A program made the translations under genes and the position numbers. 6,214 nucleotides of DNA from an uncultured Phycisphaerales bacterium (GTDB lineage: Bacteria; Planctomycetota; Phycisphaerae; Sedimentisphaerales; Anaerobacaceae): assembly GCA_937927975.1 (NCBI GenBank), contig CALEZT010000204.1, positions 1-6,214 of the forward strand, written 5' to 3'. Position 1 is the first letter of the stretch; every line of letters starts with the position of its first letter. A model generated the notes under the pieces. It was not told the DNA's origin, searched no databases, and saw only the letters and a program-made list of their open reading frames with translations. Shown here piece by piece: positions 5,771 to 6,214 of this stretch.

Positions 5771-6214
5771 CTAATACTCCTGTGACGGGTTATGAACCTC
5801 GGGTATGGTGCCATGAAGGGGGAAAGGATGTTTCGGGGTGCCAGCGGGGCAGAAGCAGACGCATTCACGGGTCTGGAGGCGGCCGAGCATCTCCTTCTGA
5901 GCCGGCGTCAGCGACATGGCGGCGGCCACTTCATTCTGATTACCGCGGCCTTGGATACTGCCGACGACGAGCCAGAAATGGCACAGCTGCTTCACATCGT
6001 CCAGCACAGACTCGGGGAGTTGATCGATGAAGATGGCCCCGTACCCCGAACTTCGCAACGTTTTCAAGATGTGCATCCAAGGGCCGAACCTGGGGCCCGA
6101 ACCGAAGCTGCTGTCGGATCTGCAGAGGAACTTCGAACTATCATCAATCACCGTCAGATGATGCAGCTGGGTCGTTTCCCGGCGATGGGCGGAGTGCCGC
6201 ATATACAGAAACAG
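5771..6214 (-). CDS. Conjugation-type (VirD4/HerA-like) ATPase, C-terminal part (runs off the right edge)
   Basis: The frame is open to the window edge; in-frame codons before the ATG at 6202 read LFLY, so that ATG is internal. Numbering from this methionine, HHLTVIDDSSKFL (14-26) is a Walker B strand with D20 and D21, and 'SGYGAIFIDQLPESVLDDVK' (52-71) followed by HFWLVVGSIQGRGN matches the later strands and sensor region of HerA/VirD4-type ATPases. 'LTPAQKEMLGRLQTRECVCF' (98-117) and 'HPFPLHGTIPEV' form the usual ending, where the protein checks or extrudes its substrate. Walker A must lie outside the window. Such enzymes couple DNA to a transfer machine or pump DNA. Its partner domain protein follows after 2 bases. 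The acidic pair is DD rather than the common DE. Confidence 0.78.
   Translation of the reverse strand: MFLYMRHSAHRRETTQLHHLTVIDDSSKFLCRSDSSFGSGPRFGPWMHILKTLRSSGYGAIFIDQLPESVLDDVKQLCHFWLVVGSIQGRGNQNEVAAAMSLTPAQKEMLGRLQTRECVCFCPAGTPKHPFPLHGTIPEVHNPSQEY

Overview
The window reads as one bacterial mobile-element-like region in which every supported gene lies on the minus strand, so transcription runs from the right end to the left end. Genes are tightly packed, with 4-base ATGA stop/start overlaps and short gaps, and most have a recognisable Shine-Dalgarno (SD) sequence, so this is a bacterium. Sixty-base samples of the backbone genes are about 62-70% G+C. The mix of a HerA/VirD4-type ATPase, a primase-like replication protein and small accessory proteins suggests a plasmid or integrative conjugative element. 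Some of the small families look to me like ones common in Planctomycetota and related lineages, but that host guess is weak.

Layout in transcription order (right to left). (1) 6214-5771: C-terminal part of a conjugation-type ATPase, cut by the window edge. (2) 5768-4989: a 259-residue protein with a disordered start and a C-terminal domain resembling the nuclease-fold proteins that accompany such ATPases. (3) 4977-4747: a 76-residue membrane protein. (4) 4750-4557: a short, A+T-richer stretch with candidate tiny ORFs. (5) 4557-3958: a ubiquitin-like (Ubl) domain fused to an E2-like conjugating domain. (6) 3948-2368: a JAB/JAMM isopeptidase domain fused to an E1/ThiF-like adenylating domain. 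(7) 2342-2311: a strong intrinsic terminator. (8) 2269-2240: a plausible sigma70-type promoter that restarts transcription. (9) 2220-1924: a 98-residue two-helix membrane protein. (10) 1927-749: an archaeo-eukaryotic-primase-like protein. (11) 736-353: a small PC4-like/hypothetical protein. (12) 356-1: the N-terminal part of a radical SAM enzyme, cut by the window edge.

The most interesting content is the pair at 4557-2368. In two adjacent genes it encodes what a ubiquitin-like pathway needs: a Ubl domain, an E2 with a cysteine where the canonical E2 active-site cysteine sits, an E1, and a metal-dependent deconjugase. Such E1/E2/JAB/Ubl operons were recognised by comparative genomics (Iyer, Burroughs and Aravind), and related bacterial systems act in phage defence. 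Here the module sits as apparent cargo, closed by its own terminator, inside a transfer/replication backbone. The Ubl appears only as a fused N-terminal domain without a terminal Gly-Gly, and no free Ubl gene is visible in the window, so the substrate is an open question.
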